Counted from the stretch's first letter, positions 51,678-61,084 are shown. The stretch is DNA of 64,000 bases from Ancylothrix sp036704045 (GCA_036704045.1 DATNQM010000003.1:37076-101075); one strand, 5' to 3'. Numbers and translations are program-made. The notes: generated from the letters alone by a model not told the origin.

Positions 51678-52961
51678 GTGAAGGTTTTAGTCGTTGGAAA
51701 TGGTGGGCGAGAACACGCCCTAGCATGGAAGTTATTGCAATCAAGCAAAGTTCAGCAAGTGGTGTGCGTTCCTGGAAATGGCGGTACTGCTACCCTAGAA
51801 CGCTGTACAAATCTGCCTTTGATGGTTGATGATTTTGAAGGCATCAGAAAAGCAGTAGAAAGAAATCAAATAGATTTGGTGGTAATTGGCCCCGAATTGC
51901 CCCTAGCGATGGGCATGACAGACTACCTTCAACAAAAAAATATTACTGTCTTTGGCCCCACGCAAACCGGCGCGCAAATTGAAGCCAGCAAGTCTTGGGC
52001 AAAACAATTAATGCAGGATGCGGGTGTTCCTACAGCAAAGTCTGGCACCTTCACTGATGATGAGATGGATGCGGCTTTAGCTTTTGTAGCCGAACAAGGA
52101 GCACCGATTGTCATTAAAGCCGATGGTTTAGCAGCCGGCAAGGGAGTAACAGTCGCAGCAACTATCGAGGAAGCTGTTTCGGCAATTCAAGCTTCCTTTA
52201 ATGGTCAGTTTGGCCTGGCCGGTGAGTGTGTCGTCGTTGAAGAGTTTTTAACCGGCCAGGAAGCCTCTGTGCTCGCCCTCACCGATGGTAAAACCATTGT
52301 CCCCCTATTACCGGCCCAAGACCACAAAGCAGTAGGAGAAGGAGACACCGGCCCAAATACCGGCGGCATGGGAGTTTATGCGCCGGCGCCGATTGTTACC
52401 CCCGAAATGCTTACCCAAGTCCAAGAACAAGTTTTACAACCAACCCTCGCCGCTTTACAAGAACGCGGTATCGACTATCGGGGAGTGCTTTATGCTGGTT
52501 TGATGATTTCTCCTAATGGTGAAATTAAGGTTTTGGAGTTTAACTGCCGGTTTGGTGATCCTGAAACTCAGGCAATTTTGCCCTTACTAGATACGCCTTT
52601 AGAAGATTTACTGCTGGCTTGTGCTGAAGGCCGGCTGGCTGATGTTCCCCTGCGTTGGAAGTCGGGCGCGTCTGCTTGCGTGGTGATGGCTGCCGGTGGT
52701 TATCCGGGCGACTACAAAAAAGGCGATACCATCACCGGCCTAGATAAAGCGGAGGCTGCTGGGGCAGTGGTTTTCCACGCGGGGACTCGTTTCAAAGATG
52801 GTCAAGTGGTAACAGATGGCGGTCGCGTTTTAGGTGTAACAGCAACCGGCCATGACTTTGATGATGCCTTTGCTTCCGCCTACGCCGCCGTTGACTGCAT
52901 CAACTTTGAGGGCCGGTATTTCCGCCGCGATATTGGTCATCGCGTCCGCAGTAAGAGTTAA
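51678..52961 (+). CDS. purD: Phosphoribosylamine-glycine ligase (GAR synthetase)
   Basis: Second step of purine synthesis: joins glycine to phosphoribosylamine using ATP. An N-terminal NGGREHALAWKL motif, the ATP-grasp region (GLAAGKGV), the family signature FNCRFGDPETQ and the TGGMGVYAPAP loop are all present. The start codon is GTG, at the position where the family begins (KVLVVGNGGREHA). Length 427 is normal. It stands alone, followed by about 630 bases carrying two short repeated terminator elements. Confidence 0.97.
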   Translation: MKVLVVGNGGREHALAWKLLQSSKVQQVVCVPGNGGTATLERCTNLPLMVDDFEGIRKAVERNQIDLVVIGPELPLAMGMTDYLQQKNITVFGPTQTGAQIEASKSWAKQLMQDAGVPTAKSGTFTDDEMDAALAFVAEQGAPIVIKADGLAAGKGVTVAATIEEAVSAIQASFNGQFGLAGECVVVEEFLTGQEASVLALTDGKTIVPLLPAQDHKAVGEGDTGPNTGGMGVYAPAPIVTPEMLTQVQEQVLQPTLAALQERGIDYRGVLYAGLMISPNGEIKVLEFNCRFGDPETQAILPLLDTPLEDLLLACAEGRLADVPLRWKSGASACVVMAAGGYPGDYKKGDTITGLDKAEAAGAVVFHAGTRFKDGQVVTDGGRVLGVTATGHDFDDAFASAYAAVDCINFEGRYFRRDIGHRVRSKS

Positions 52962-53275
52962 CCTCATCCCTAACCCCCTCCCCACAAACGGCGAGGGGGA
53001 TTGAAATTTTTGCCGACAAATATAGACATTTAGCTGATGCCAGCCCCTAAAACCACTGCAACCACAGCAATTGCGGCCACCTTATTTTTTTCATTTAAAA
53101 AATACTCAAAAGTCTAGCTAAAGCCTTTTCTAGCATCATTCAGAGTCATTTTGTTATTTTTCCTGGTCTTGACAAATTAACAAATCAATGATATGTAAAT
53201 TTCCCTGTCAAAAAAATGTAAATTTTTGTTAAGTAACGTGGGGGGTATCACCCCTCGTTATGCTATATTGAATTC

Positions 53276-53321
53276 ATGTAGATGCACCCTGATGGACGCG
53301 CCCAGTTTTGGGCGTTTTTTG
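53276..53321 (+). ncRNA. Candidate small RNA, copy 1 (conserved block plus terminator)
   Basis: A possible extended -10 (TGCTATATT at 53261-53269) precedes a 23-base block starting ATGCACCCTGATGG, followed by the hairpin CGCCCA-GTTT-TGGGCG and six T residues. The same 23 bases recur 179 bases downstream. Transcription has not been shown; it may be only a terminator with a conserved flank. Confidence 0.45.
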
Positions 53322-53454
53322 TTTTTCGGGGAACCCTAGAGCACAGTATTGCTAAAAAGCTTTCTCAACTAATTAAATTTACAAATAATTTATAAAAACG
53401 TAAATTTTTGACAAAGGCTAAAAGTTCAAACAGCTAAGAAGGTAAATTTGAAAA

Positions 53455-53501
53455 ATATAAATGCACCCTGATGGACGCGCCCAACAAATGGGCGTTTTTT
53501 T
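53455..53501 (+). ncRNA. Candidate small RNA, copy 2 (conserved block plus terminator)
   Basis: The same 23-base block as copy 1, followed by a hairpin whose stem is the same (GCGCCCA/TGGGCG) but whose loop differs, and seven T residues. Conservation of the single-stranded flank and the stem, with a diverged loop, is what selection on an RNA would leave. The promoter is unclear. Confidence 0.45.
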
Positions 53502-53593
53502 ATGAGTAATGGCGGGAAGCCACAAGCACCAGCCAAACCTACAAAAAATAGCTTTGTTTGGGCCTTGCAACAACCCGCAAAATTGTCAAAAAA

Positions 53594-54388
53594 TCAACGA
53601 GTATCCGAATAGCGATCAAACCATTCTTGATAATTGTCTCGCACTTCAGAGTCATGCAAAACAAGTTCAATTCGCACCTTTGCACATCCGTGACGAGGTT
53701 GAGCAGCAATAGCTTTTAAAATTCGCGCAGCCACTTGCGGTGAAACAAAATCTCCCCTTACCACCGGCCCACTTTCTAAACTAGTAATATCACTAAAATC
53801 AAGGCCCGTAATTTCCCCTTCACCAAGATCAATTTCGGCCAATTGTTTGTGTTCTGGACTAATTTGCTCCACAATCAACTTTTCCCGACGCACCGGCACT
53901 TGCACCATCCGGGTTTCAATTTCTTTGCGAACAATTACATCCCCAACTTTTTGCTTTTTACGCTCAACAACCAGTCTTTCTTCTAGTAAACGAATCGTTT
54001 CTTGACCATCAAATTCTAACTGTTTGTCGTTATTTTCTGAAAAGCTAGAATTTTCTGTTAAAAGAGTTGGGGAACTTTCACCTAATTGTTCGAGATACTC
54101 ACCCGTCACATTGATTAATAAACACCTAGTGGCGTAATCAATTTTTTTAATTAAATTGGTATTCAATAAAAACTGACGAGAATTTTCACCCGCATCAATT
54201 TGGGAAACAACTAAATTAATCTCGCCATTAGGAGCTAAAAAAACATCTTTAACAACTCCTAACTTTTGACCATTAGAGTCTTTTACCAATAAATTATTAA
54301 GCCTACTTCTAAATTGTTCAATACGGCCACTCAAGCCCTCAGATCCATTTACTGGCCCAAAAACTTTAGCAGAAGAATTATCAATCAT
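53594..54388 (-). CDS. PRC-barrel/DUF2382 domain protein, paralog 1
   Basis: 264 residues from the ATG at 54388; the frame extends 22 codons upstream but these look non-native. The N-terminal half has a PRC-barrel-like region (LLVKDSNGQKLGVVKDVFL). The C-terminal part has a DUF2382-type segment (ERLVVERKKQKVGDVIVRKEIETR then VPVRREKLIVE), and the end differs from the two paralogs upstream (RILKAIAAQPRHGC). Proteins with these domains are linked to stress and to akinetes in other cyanobacteria. It is the last of three tandem paralogs. No signal peptide. Confidence 0.8.
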   Translation of the reverse strand: MIDNSSAKVFGPVNGSEGLSGRIEQFRSRLNNLLVKDSNGQKLGVVKDVFLAPNGEINLVVSQIDAGENSRQFLLNTNLIKKIDYATRCLLINVTGEYLEQLGESSPTLLTENSSFSENNDKQLEFDGQETIRLLEERLVVERKKQKVGDVIVRKEIETRMVQVPVRREKLIVEQISPEHKQLAEIDLGEGEITGLDFSDITSLESGPVVRGDFVSPQVAARILKAIAAQPRHGCAKVRIELVLHDSEVRDNYQEWFDRYSDTR

Positions 54389-54485
54389 TTTAATCACCAA
54401 CCTTAAATTGTTTTTTAAAAGTACAGGCAGAGCAACAAAAACTCCGCCTGTCACAAGTTTTTATCGGTGGCTTATCGCTAAGAAA

Positions 54486-55352
54486 TTAGCGAAGCCCATC
54501 TACAATCGGAGTACCTTGGGTTTTAATGTCTAACTCCTCGCGGCGGAGTTGTTCTTCGGCATCCACCGTATCGCGGTCAACTTCTTTGCGGACATTCACT
54601 TGTTCGCGCACATAAGCTTCTTTATGGATATCGGCAGTTTCTTCAAAAACTTCGATGCGTGCCACTTCACCTTCGCTGAAATCAACGGTACCCGGAGTCA
54701 CAACCTGACCGGCATCGGTGGGGGTAACTCGTTCAATAACAACCCGTTCTTTTTCCACTGGCACTGAAGCGCGAGCAGTTTGAGTTTCAACACGCTTGCC
54801 AACAGCAACTTCTCCGGCTTTCATGCGGTTTTTATTCGCAATTAAGCGCTCTTCATACAACTTGAGATTTTGGTGATTTTGCTCGTTAAGATTGTAGAGA
54901 TTCGGTTCGCGGTCGTAGGTGTAGCTGTTGCGATCATAAGCAGGAGTTACCGGCGCTGCACTAATGGCACCCTGAGTGTTAGAAAGGGGAGTCCGGTAAA
55001 TGTCGCGGACTTGTTCTTCTTCGTCATAATCAATTTGGCGCAGGTCGTCAAAAGCAGGTAAATTTTCTGCTTGTGCTTTGCTGGTTAGATTAGTGGCATA
55101 GACGCGATGGGCTGCATAGTCAATGCGGCTTGTTCCCACCGGCAATAAAACTTTTTTACCAAAAATCCATCCGCCGGTGTCAATGATCAAATAGCGGAAA
55201 CGTCCGGTTTCTTCTTCTACCAGAGCATCATGGACTGTACCGATTTTTTCATTGGAGTTGCCGGCGTAAACATCCATTCCTTTTATGTCATCGCCGCCAA
55301 AAATTTCGTCTTTGTAATCTGGATAATAATCAGAAATTTTTATTAAAGCCAT
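54486..55352 (-). CDS. PRC-barrel/DUF2382 domain protein, paralog 2
   Basis: 288 residues starting at the ATG at 55352, which has AGGAG just upstream. The N-terminal PRC barrel (GGDDIKGMDVYAGNSNEKIG, then GRFRYLIIDTGGWIFGKKVLLPVG) is followed by a linker and a DUF2382 domain (YEERLIANKNRMKAGEV through VNVRKEVDRDTVDAEE). The highly charged C-terminal part resembles general-stress proteins of the YsnF group. Its architecture is shared with both neighbours. Function beyond a stress association is unknown. Confidence 0.85.
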   Translation of the reverse strand: MALIKISDYYPDYKDEIFGGDDIKGMDVYAGNSNEKIGTVHDALVEEETGRFRYLIIDTGGWIFGKKVLLPVGTSRIDYAAHRVYATNLTSKAQAENLPAFDDLRQIDYDEEEQVRDIYRTPLSNTQGAISAAPVTPAYDRNSYTYDREPNLYNLNEQNHQNLKLYEERLIANKNRMKAGEVAVGKRVETQTARASVPVEKERVVIERVTPTDAGQVVTPGTVDFSEGEVARIEVFEETADIHKEAYVREQVNVRKEVDRDTVDAEEQLRREELDIKTQGTPIVDGLR

Positions 55353-55540
55353 TGTGTTTTCTCCTAATTCAACATTACTTATACTGTAGTTTTTAATACA
55401 AATAATTAGCATCTAACTATCGAAGTAAGTTCTTACAAAAAAAAGTTTTTAAATTATATTCCTAAAGAAATAGAGATAATTTTGATAACAAAAATACTGA
55501 AAAAATCGTCTTTTTAAACAAACTCAACAACTACAATTTA

Positions 55541-55632
55541 ATTGCAGAGTTTGTAAAAAAAATAAACCCTGCTAACCCTTCAGTGCTTCACAAAATTGCA
55601 GAGTCCGTAAAAAAAAGAAACCCCGCTAAACC
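55541..55632. repeat. Two imperfect 38-bp direct repeats between PRC-barrel genes
   Basis: Copies at 55541-55578 and 55595-55632 share ATTGCAGAGT, GTAAAAAAAA, AAACCC and GCTAA blocks with a few substitutions. They lie upstream of paralog 2 and downstream of paralog 3, so they may be regulatory or a leftover of the gene duplication. Confidence 0.65.
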
Positions 55633-55665
55633 TAGGGGGTTCGACAAAAAAATACTTCATTAAAC

Positions 55666-56445
55666 TTAACCAAAAAAACCAGACTCTTCCCCAGAAACTT
55701 CCAACTCTTCTCGCCGTAAAGTTGCTTGAGCCTCAATAATTTTTTGCTCAATAGTTTTTTTGATACTAATTTCTTCACAGACGAACGCTTCTTTCCGAAT
55801 ATCAGCTATTTCTTCATAAAGCTGAATTCGTATCACCTCACCTTCACAAAACTTCACTTCAGAGGCGTTGATAGCTTCACCGGCTTTTTCTCGCACATTT
55901 CGCTCTATAACAATTTTATCTTTATAAACTGGTACAGAAATGCTTGCTGTTTCTGTCTTAATACGCTTTCCAATTACCAACTCGCCTTTTTGTCGCCGCT
56001 CTTTGTGTGCGGTGAGTTTTTCTGCATACAATTGAACTACTTGCGATTGTTCCTGATCCGAAGTTTCGACAATAAGCGCCGGTGGAGCTTGCTCAGCTTT
56101 ATATAACGGCTCTTGATAATCGTAATCTACAGTAATTCCACCGCTATAATCGGGTAATTCAGCAATATCTTGTTTGGTTGTAATGGCAATTGCATAGACT
56201 CTCTCATTCGTAAAATCAAGCCTACACGAACCCACAGGTAATAAAATTTTTTTATTAATACCCCACAAACTTGTATCAATTACTAAATATCTAAACCTAC
56301 CAGTTAAATCTATAACATCATCACAGACAATACCAATTTTTTGAGTAGTCTTGCCAGCGAAAACTTCAAAACCATAAATATCATCACCGCCTAAAATTTC
56401 TTCTTTGTAGTTTGGATAATATTCTTGGAGTTTAATTAGTGGCAT
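55666..56445 (-). CDS. PRC-barrel/DUF2382 domain protein, paralog 3
   Basis: 259 residues from the ATG at 56445, with GAGGAA upstream. The N-terminus (MPLIKLQEYYPNYKEEILGG) is nearly the same as paralog 2, and the PRC barrel (GRFRYLVIDTSLWGINKKILLPVG) and DUF2382 region (YAEKLTAHKERRQKGELVIG) follow in the same order. It lies 313 bases upstream of paralog 2. Probably the promoter-proximal member of the cluster. Confidence 0.83.
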   Translation of the reverse strand: MPLIKLQEYYPNYKEEILGGDDIYGFEVFAGKTTQKIGIVCDDVIDLTGRFRYLVIDTSLWGINKKILLPVGSCRLDFTNERVYAIAITTKQDIAELPDYSGGITVDYDYQEPLYKAEQAPPALIVETSDQEQSQVVQLYAEKLTAHKERRQKGELVIGKRIKTETASISVPVYKDKIVIERNVREKAGEAINASEVKFCEGEVIRIQLYEEIADIRKEAFVCEEISIKKTIEQKIIEAQATLRREELEVSGEESGFFG

Positions 56446-57170
56446 TGTTAGTTTCCTCATCTTGAAATCTTATAGACTAATTCTAAAAAAGTCTGGATTA
56501 GTTTCTCTCTCCCGTCGGGTGGATTTAGAAGGAGTATTTTTTTATAATGTGTTTAAAACAGGCAGCCAATCTATACAAATTTACGCATCTTTAATTCAAA
56601 AAGCTATAGGCAAGTATCATTATTCTGAATTGAATCCATGTTCAGAGGGAGTAGTCCTTTAGGGTAAAATATGCAAAATTTTATTTTCTTAACAAAAGCC
56701 GATAGTTTTAGGTAAAATAACCTTAATCCGATTTTTTATAAAGGTTTATAATTTTCTTTGATTTAATACCTTCAGTTTATGTCTAACAAACTTACTCAAC
56801 ACTTTTAACACCATTAATTTTGCCATAAATTTTTACCAATCAATACTTTTCATTGATAAGCTGATTGTTTTAGTTATTTATAATATTATTTTAGTATTTA
56901 ATATACTTGTTGTTTTAAATAAATTTAATCTTCTTTGTAAAACTAAATCGTCCAAAAGATTAAGCAGTTGTAATTGTTTAATTTACATTAAATTTGAGAT
57001 TAACAGTCCTACATGAGAGTCAAAAAGATTTATCCTTAAACTATAGAGTATTTCAGAGACCTATGGTAAACCAGAAATCCGGTTTGTAAAAACACAGTTT
57101 TTAAAAAACCTTTTGTATAACTGAAAAACACTATAAAGAAGAAATTTAAGGATTTTCAGAAGTTTTGACA
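56446..57170. other. AT-rich gene-free region upstream of the KDPG aldolase gene
   Basis: About 725 bases without a supported gene. The one short frame (from 56462) starts with TTG, lacks a ribosome-binding site and has no recognisable motif. The divergent promoters of the PRC-barrel cluster and the aldolase gene must lie here. Confidence 0.5.
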
Positions 57171-57806
57171 ATGGATAATGAGGAATGGTTAAGGTTATTA
57201 AAACAAGAGCGAGCAATTGCGGTAATACGCACTTCCCAAATGAGTTTGGCTATAAAAATGGCTCAGACAGTCGCAAGCGCAGGAATGCGCTTAATCGAGA
57301 TTACTTGGAATAGTGATAGGCCGGTTGAAACAATTAATTATTTACGTTCACATTTGCCCGATTGTGTAATTGGCGTAGGAACGTTGTTAAACATTCATGA
57401 TTTAAAGGAAGCTGTGGCTGGAGGGGCTGAGTTTTTGTTTTCTCCACACACCAATCAAAAAATGATTAAAATAGCAAAAACCGCCGGAATTCCGATTGTC
57501 CCAGGTGCCCTTTCTCCTACAGAAATTATCAATGCTTGGAGTGCCGGTGCCGCAGCGGTGAAGGTGTTTCCCATTTCAGCAGTCGGAGGTGTCAGTTATA
57601 TTAAAAGTTTGCAAGGGCCATTGGGTTCTATTCCTTTAATTCCTACGGGTGGAGTCACATTAGAAAATGCTAAAGACTTTATTGCCGCAGGGGCAATTGC
57701 TGTGGGTTTAGCCGGAGAATTATTTCCCAAAACCCTTGTCGCTACGGGAAACTGGGATGCGGTAGCAGAAAGATGTCAGAAATTGAAACAAGCATTGTTG
57801 GTTTAG
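57171..57806 (+). CDS. eda: KDPG aldolase (2-dehydro-3-deoxy-phosphogluconate aldolase)
   Basis: Class I aldolase of the Entner-Doudoroff pathway, splitting KDPG into pyruvate and glyceraldehyde-3-phosphate. The Schiff-base lysine is Lys131 in AAAVKVFP and the catalytic glutamate Glu43 in LIEITW. GVGTLLN and PTGGVTLENA are further family motifs. The start is set at the ATG at 57171, two codons inside a TTG that opens the frame. Length 211 residues is normal. No other Entner-Doudoroff gene is adjacent. Confidence 0.93.
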   Translation: MDNEEWLRLLKQERAIAVIRTSQMSLAIKMAQTVASAGMRLIEITWNSDRPVETINYLRSHLPDCVIGVGTLLNIHDLKEAVAGGAEFLFSPHTNQKMIKIAKTAGIPIVPGALSPTEIINAWSAGAAAVKVFPISAVGGVSYIKSLQGPLGSIPLIPTGGVTLENAKDFIAAGAIAVGLAGELFPKTLVATGNWDAVAERCQKLKQALLV

Positions 57807-57924
57807 TCAAAAAATTATAATTTTTTCTGGCATTTACCGAAATATCCTTTTAGGCCGGTGTAGCACAATAGTAGAAAAAGGTTAAATAATAATAGAAGGT
57901 TTTAAAGTTAGGAGGTTCTCAATA

Positions 57925-58455
57925 ATGAACTTGAAGAATGTTAATTCTAGTTTAAGATCCCGGTCAGGAAAATGGATTGCTGGGGTGGGATTAATTATTT
58001 CAACTTTGGGGATTTTTTCGACACCTTTTTTGAGTAAGCCAGCAATAGCCGATGAGGCGCATAATAAAATTGCTAGCACTATTATGAATTTACAAAACTC
58101 CAAAGAGCGCTGGATTCAAATTGATTTGAAGCGGCAAAGATTATTTGCCTGGGAGGGAAATAAACAAGTTTTAGCTTTAGTTATTTCCACCGGCAAAAAA
58201 GGCTACGAAACACCACCGGGAACTTTTAATATTCAATCAAAACATCTGTTTGCAAAAATGGAAGGAGACGATTACAACGTTCCTGATGTGCCGTTTACTA
58301 TGTATTATCATAATGGCTATGCAATACATGGAGCTTATTGGCATAACAATTTTGGCACACCGGTCAGTCATGGATGCACAAATTTAGCAGTTGATCGCGC
58401 GGAATGGTTATTTAATTGGGCAGAGGTTGGTACTCCTGTTGTTGTGCATAATTAA
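57925..58455 (+). CDS. L,D-transpeptidase (YkuD family), exported
   Basis: Cell-wall enzyme that makes 3-3 cross-links in peptidoglycan or attaches proteins to it. An N-terminal signal or anchor (18-40) is followed by a single YkuD domain with His135 (AIHGAYW) and the catalytic block His149-Gly-Cys151 (SHGCTNL). AGGAGGTT lies upstream of the ATG, an unusually strong ribosome-binding site for this window. Length 176 residues is typical of the minimal form. Confidence 0.92.
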   Translation: MNLKNVNSSLRSRSGKWIAGVGLIISTLGIFSTPFLSKPAIADEAHNKIASTIMNLQNSKERWIQIDLKRQRLFAWEGNKQVLALVISTGKKGYETPPGTFNIQSKHLFAKMEGDDYNVPDVPFTMYYHNGYAIHGAYWHNNFGTPVSHGCTNLAVDRAEWLFNWAEVGTPVVVHN

Positions 58456-58604
58456 AGCACTGGTAACTATTAATTTTTGTATAGTCAGGGTTTTTCTGTT
58501 CGCCCTTTAATTAAGGCTTTAAGGCTTTATATACCAATCCTTAAAGCCTTAAAGTTGGTAGAAAGTTTCCGCTGATGAAAAGGATTCCTAGATTTTTAAT
58601 AAAG

Positions 58605-60209
58605 TCAGCTTAATTGCACAACAGGTTTATCTTCCACTAAAGTTTGATTGGTAAGTAAATCTTCCACAGTAATTCGTAAAAAACGGTCTTTATCTACTTG
58701 AAAAAACACCTTTATTCTGTCACCACCCGGAAAGCCAGGAGGGTCAAGTTTAGCAATAGAACGAGCACCTTCTTTATCATTAAGTGGTTGGACAGAAGTT
58801 TCTCCCGAAGCAAGATTTCGAGTTACTAAACGATCTCCATCAAAATAAACTTCTGTTCTGCCGGTTTGGGTTCCTAATTCACCAATTATTAATTCAATAC
58901 TTGGTTGATTTTCTAAAGAAGCACCGAGCACTAATTCCACCGGCTCACTCATTGGATAAGATTGGCCGGTTTGAATAATTGGATGCCAATTATGGCGATT
59001 TTCACGGCGGTTCCAATAACGAATACCGTAACTGTGATAAAGGAAATCTTTAACTTCAATACCTTGGGTTAGTTGTAAAGCACCTTGAGCAATAGCTTCA
59101 AACGGCTTATCAGAGCGAATTTTATCTGCATCAAAATACTGTTTAACCCAAGTTTGGAAGGCCGGTATTTGAACACTTCCACCAACTAATAAAACTGCAT
59201 CAATATCAGCAACTTCGATTCCTTGCCGGCGGGCTTGTTGTAATACTTGAGTCATCGCTTCATCAAGATTTTCAAAAAATTGATTTTCGCTGAGAATTTG
59301 CTCAAATTGTTGCTGATTTAAGGTGAGTTCATAGGTTTCTAAAGTTTCGTCATTGAAATAAATTTCAGTAGCTTGGTTTTGTAAAGAGAGTTGAATTTTT
59401 AAACGTTCAGCAAGGCGAGTGGTGAGAGCAGTCGGTTTTAAGCCTTGGGTTTTTAAAAAGAAATCAACAAGCCAGTTATCGACATCTGTTCCCCCTAAAT
59501 TTTGACCAGCTTTTGCGAGAACGCGCGCTATTTTAGGTTTTTGGCCCGAAGATTCAGCAAGGTTTTTTTCGCCCCATTTAAGAATAAAACCTAAAGGCTT
59601 TTTAGCGGAACCAGAGATTGTTGTATCGAGGCGAACAAGAGAGAGGTCAAGAGTTCCACCGCCAAAATCGATAACTAATAAAAGTTGACGATCTGCAAGA
59701 CCATAACCTAGTGCAGCGGCGGTAGGCTCATCTATCATTCGTATCTGTTGAACTGGCAATGATTCACAAACTTTTCCCAACCAATCACGATAAGTTTCAA
59801 AACTATCAACGGGTACGGTTAAAATTAGGGATTCAGCAGCATCATAATTTGTCTCTTTTAAATTTTTAATAATATTATTTAAAAACCATTCTCCAACTTT
59901 TTCAAAGGTAATTATTTGCCCGTCAATTTCAGGTAAATATCCTTGAATATCTGAACCTATTCCGCGTTTAAAGCTACGAAAAAAACGAGGATCAGTTTTT
60001 AGATCAAGTCCCTTATCGCGCACTTGTTGTCCCAGAATTACTCCTCCACGAGAAGCGTCCTCAACATAAACTAAGCTAGGAATAAGGGGAGGATTGGAGG
60101 CCATTTGTACGGAAAGACCAGTTAATTTTAAGGTTTCTGGTGTGCCGGTGGCGCTATTCCAGCGAGCAATTACCGTGTTGCTTGTTCCGAAGTCAATTGC
60201 AATAGTCAT
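58605..60209 (-). CDS. Hsp70-like (DnaK family) chaperone, non-canonical
   Basis: A 534-residue actin-fold ATPase with MTIAIDFGTSNTVIARW (phosphate loop 1), VIDFGGGTLDLSLV (phosphate loop 2), IDEPTAAALGYG and the nucleotide-binding VLLVGGSVQIPAF. The substrate-binding part is short and diverged compared with true DnaK. The start is set at the ATG at 60209 because the family begins there; an in-frame ATG at 60233 overlaps the EI24 stop codon (ATGA), so translational coupling with an eight-residue longer form is also possible. Role beyond chaperone-like activity is unknown. Confidence 0.85.
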   Translation of the reverse strand: MTIAIDFGTSNTVIARWNSATGTPETLKLTGLSVQMASNPPLIPSLVYVEDASRGGVILGQQVRDKGLDLKTDPRFFRSFKRGIGSDIQGYLPEIDGQIITFEKVGEWFLNNIIKNLKETNYDAAESLILTVPVDSFETYRDWLGKVCESLPVQQIRMIDEPTAAALGYGLADRQLLLVIDFGGGTLDLSLVRLDTTISGSAKKPLGFILKWGEKNLAESSGQKPKIARVLAKAGQNLGGTDVDNWLVDFFLKTQGLKPTALTTRLAERLKIQLSLQNQATEIYFNDETLETYELTLNQQQFEQILSENQFFENLDEAMTQVLQQARRQGIEVADIDAVLLVGGSVQIPAFQTWVKQYFDADKIRSDKPFEAIAQGALQLTQGIEVKDFLYHSYGIRYWNRRENRHNWHPIIQTGQSYPMSEPVELVLGASLENQPSIELIIGELGTQTGRTEVYFDGDRLVTRNLASGETSVQPLNDKEGARSIAKLDPPGFPGGDRIKVFFQVDKDRFLRITVEDLLTNQTLVEDKPVVQLS

Positions 60210-60229
60210 TTTGTCTACATACCTAAATT

Positions 60230-61084
60230 TCATTCATTATTATTGTTCAATTTTGGTAAAATTCGATCACAAAAAAACAGCGTTCCTGAAGTAATACATA
60301 GAGGAACTGCTACTAAATTTAATAAAGGAATACTAATTAACCCTAAACAAGCTAAACCAAAGGTTCCCGAAGCAGGTAAACTCCGAAAAATTAACTCTAA
60401 CTTTTTTCGGAACCGAAGCCGGCGTCTTTCTAAAGGTGAATCCAAAAAATCAATACAAACAATTGTCGCCGCAAGGGCTATTCCGCCAATGCTGGCAATT
60501 GCTGTACCCAAACCAGGAATAAAATTTAAAACTAGCAATGGTAAACCTACAAAAATAATTAATACTAATTTTTTTAATTCATGTAAAATTGCCCTCCCAA
60601 TATCACGCCCCAGAGTAAATAAACTCAAAGGTTCTGGCGACGGTAATTTACCGATTCGTGATAATTCTAATTGTTCGGAAAGTTGACCATAAAACGGAGA
60701 ACCTAAAATTACACCAAATTGCACCAATAAAAAGCCAATTACTACTAGCAATCCTGTCACCAACAATATCCTTAGCAAAAAACCTAAAATAATGGGTATA
60801 AAGCTCAAATAGCTTAACCATTGAGGTAAATTTGCGAGTTGAATATTCCACCAGCCATAGAAATCTACAAGGAAATTGTTAACACTCTGTAAACCTGGAA
60901 ATAGCAAACCCACATACAAACCCACTGCCACAAAAAGATTAACTAAAATTGGTACTAAAACATAACGCCAAAGACGCGGAGTTTGATACAGATAAACTAA
61001 GGCTCTTAATGGGTAAGTTAGCCCAGCGACTAAACCCACAGGTGCTTCTATAATTGCCGGTTTTTCTTTTTGCTGATCTGCCAT
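60230..61084 (-). CDS. EI24/CysZ-like membrane protein
   Basis: A 284-residue protein of the EI24 domain family with several long hydrophobic helices (about 41-63, 91-125 and 175-215). Relatives include the sulfate permease CysZ and uncharacterised membrane proteins. The N-terminal GLVAGLTYPLRALVYLYQTP and the central PFYGQLSEQLE are the recognisable family segments. Its stop codon overlaps the first possible ATG of the Hsp70-like gene by four bases, indicating an operon. No sulfate genes are adjacent, so a transport role is not certain. Confidence 0.82.
   Translation of the reverse strand: MADQQKEKPAIIEAPVGLVAGLTYPLRALVYLYQTPRLWRYVLVPILVNLFVAVGLYVGLLFPGLQSVNNFLVDFYGWWNIQLANLPQWLSYLSFIPIILGFLLRILLVTGLLVVIGFLLVQFGVILGSPFYGQLSEQLELSRIGKLPSPEPLSLFTLGRDIGRAILHELKKLVLIIFVGLPLLVLNFIPGLGTAIASIGGIALAATIVCIDFLDSPLERRRLRFRKKLELIFRSLPASGTFGLACLGLISIPLLNLVAVPLCITSGTLFFCDRILPKLNNNNE

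Larger units (their letters stand above)
52962..53593. other. Gene-free region after purD with two repeated elements
   Basis: No protein gene is supported. The region holds two copies of a conserved block plus terminator at 53282-53320 and 53461-53501, short palindromes near 53241-53255, and repeated TGTAAATTT motifs upstream of each copy. Confidence 0.6.

Noticed and set aside
53282..53502. Short peptides starting MHPDGRAQ in both repeat elements
   Set aside because: The reading comes from the conserved RNA block, diverges immediately after it, crosses the terminator hairpin and has no ribosome-binding site.
56462..56662. 66-codon frame upstream of the PRC-barrel cluster
   Set aside because: TTG start without a ribosome-binding site, no motif, in an AT-rich promoter region.
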